In this document: piece after piece, positions 5,861-5,917 of the stretch
How positions within the stretch are numbered: position 1 is the stretch's first letter
How the letters are laid out: each line of letters starts with the position of its first letter
DNA from: Christensenella sp. UBA1750
GTDB taxonomy: Bacteria > Bacillota > Clostridia > Christensenellales > UBA1750
Direction: 5' to 3'
DNA: 5,917 bases
Assembly: GCA_002315655.1 (NCBI GenBank)
Contig: DCHO01000007.1
Coordinates: forward strand, 9,708-15,624
Program-made: the position numbers and the translations under genes
The notes under the pieces: generated by a model
What the model saw: only the letters and a program-made list of their open reading frames with translations
Told to the model about the DNA's origin: nothing
The model's database searches: none

Positions 5861-5917
5861 CCCACGCAGCAGAGACGCCTGAAAAGCTATGCTTTTCAGG
5901 CGTCTCTGCTGCGTGGG
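5861..5917 (+). terminator. Perfect 27-bp inverted repeat, probable terminator of the STAS operon (reaches the window end)
   Basis: Bases 5861-5887 and 5891-5917 are exact reverse complements with a TAT loop (5888-5890). The stem is GC-rich at its base (CCCACGCAGC pairs with GCTGCGTGGG) and begins 16 nt after the STAS stop codon, the right place for an intrinsic terminator. Any T run would lie beyond the window and cannot be seen. The stem is longer than most terminators and may extend further, so a small mobile palindrome or a fold-back assembly artefact at a contig end are alternatives. Confidence 0.55.

Overview
The window looks like chromosomal DNA of an anaerobic Clostridia-type Firmicute, probably near the Oscillospiraceae/Ruminococcaceae. 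This is inferred from strong AAGGAG/AGGAGG ribosome binding sites, vegetative promoters with extended -10 elements, moderately GC-rich codon use and the protein families present. No rRNA, tRNA, CRISPR array, insertion sequence or prophage gene is visible.

Left part (1-1994, minus strand): a serine-biosynthesis operon read leftwards. A near-consensus sigma-A promoter (TTGTCA-17-TATAAT, 1966-1994) drives serC (phosphoserine aminotransferase, 1886-798) and then serA (3-phosphoglycerate dehydrogenase, from 725, cut by the left edge). SerA oxidises 3-phosphoglycerate to 3-phosphohydroxypyruvate and SerC transaminates that to phosphoserine, so the two genes cover the first two steps of serine synthesis. 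A perfect 9-bp GC hairpin lies between them.

Divergent control region (1887-2180): 294 bp without a gene. It holds the serC promoter, the glgB promoter and a scattered set of AAYTGCATAA / ASTTGCAAAA-like repeats around the TGCA palindrome. These flank both promoters and are a candidate shared operator array.

Middle (2181-4220, plus strand): glgB, a complete glycogen branching enzyme of the eukaryote-like GH13_8 type, with all GH13 catalytic residues. No other glycogen gene is in the window.

Right part (4201-5917, plus strand): a two-gene signalling unit. The first gene encodes a STAS domain (anti-sigma-factor-antagonist fold) fused to an aminoglycoside-phosphotransferase-like kinase with an intact active site. 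The second encodes a free-standing 98-residue STAS protein. Both STAS domains carry the same YISSAGLR motif with the candidate phospho-acceptor serine at residue 54. No RsbW-type kinase or PP2C phosphatase is visible here. The arrangement suggests a partner-switch-like module in which an APH-fold kinase takes the usual kinase role; this is the most novel item in the window. It has its own promoter overlapping the glgB 3' end, a possible internal promoter before the second STAS gene, and a perfect 27-bp inverted repeat (probable terminator) running to the last base.
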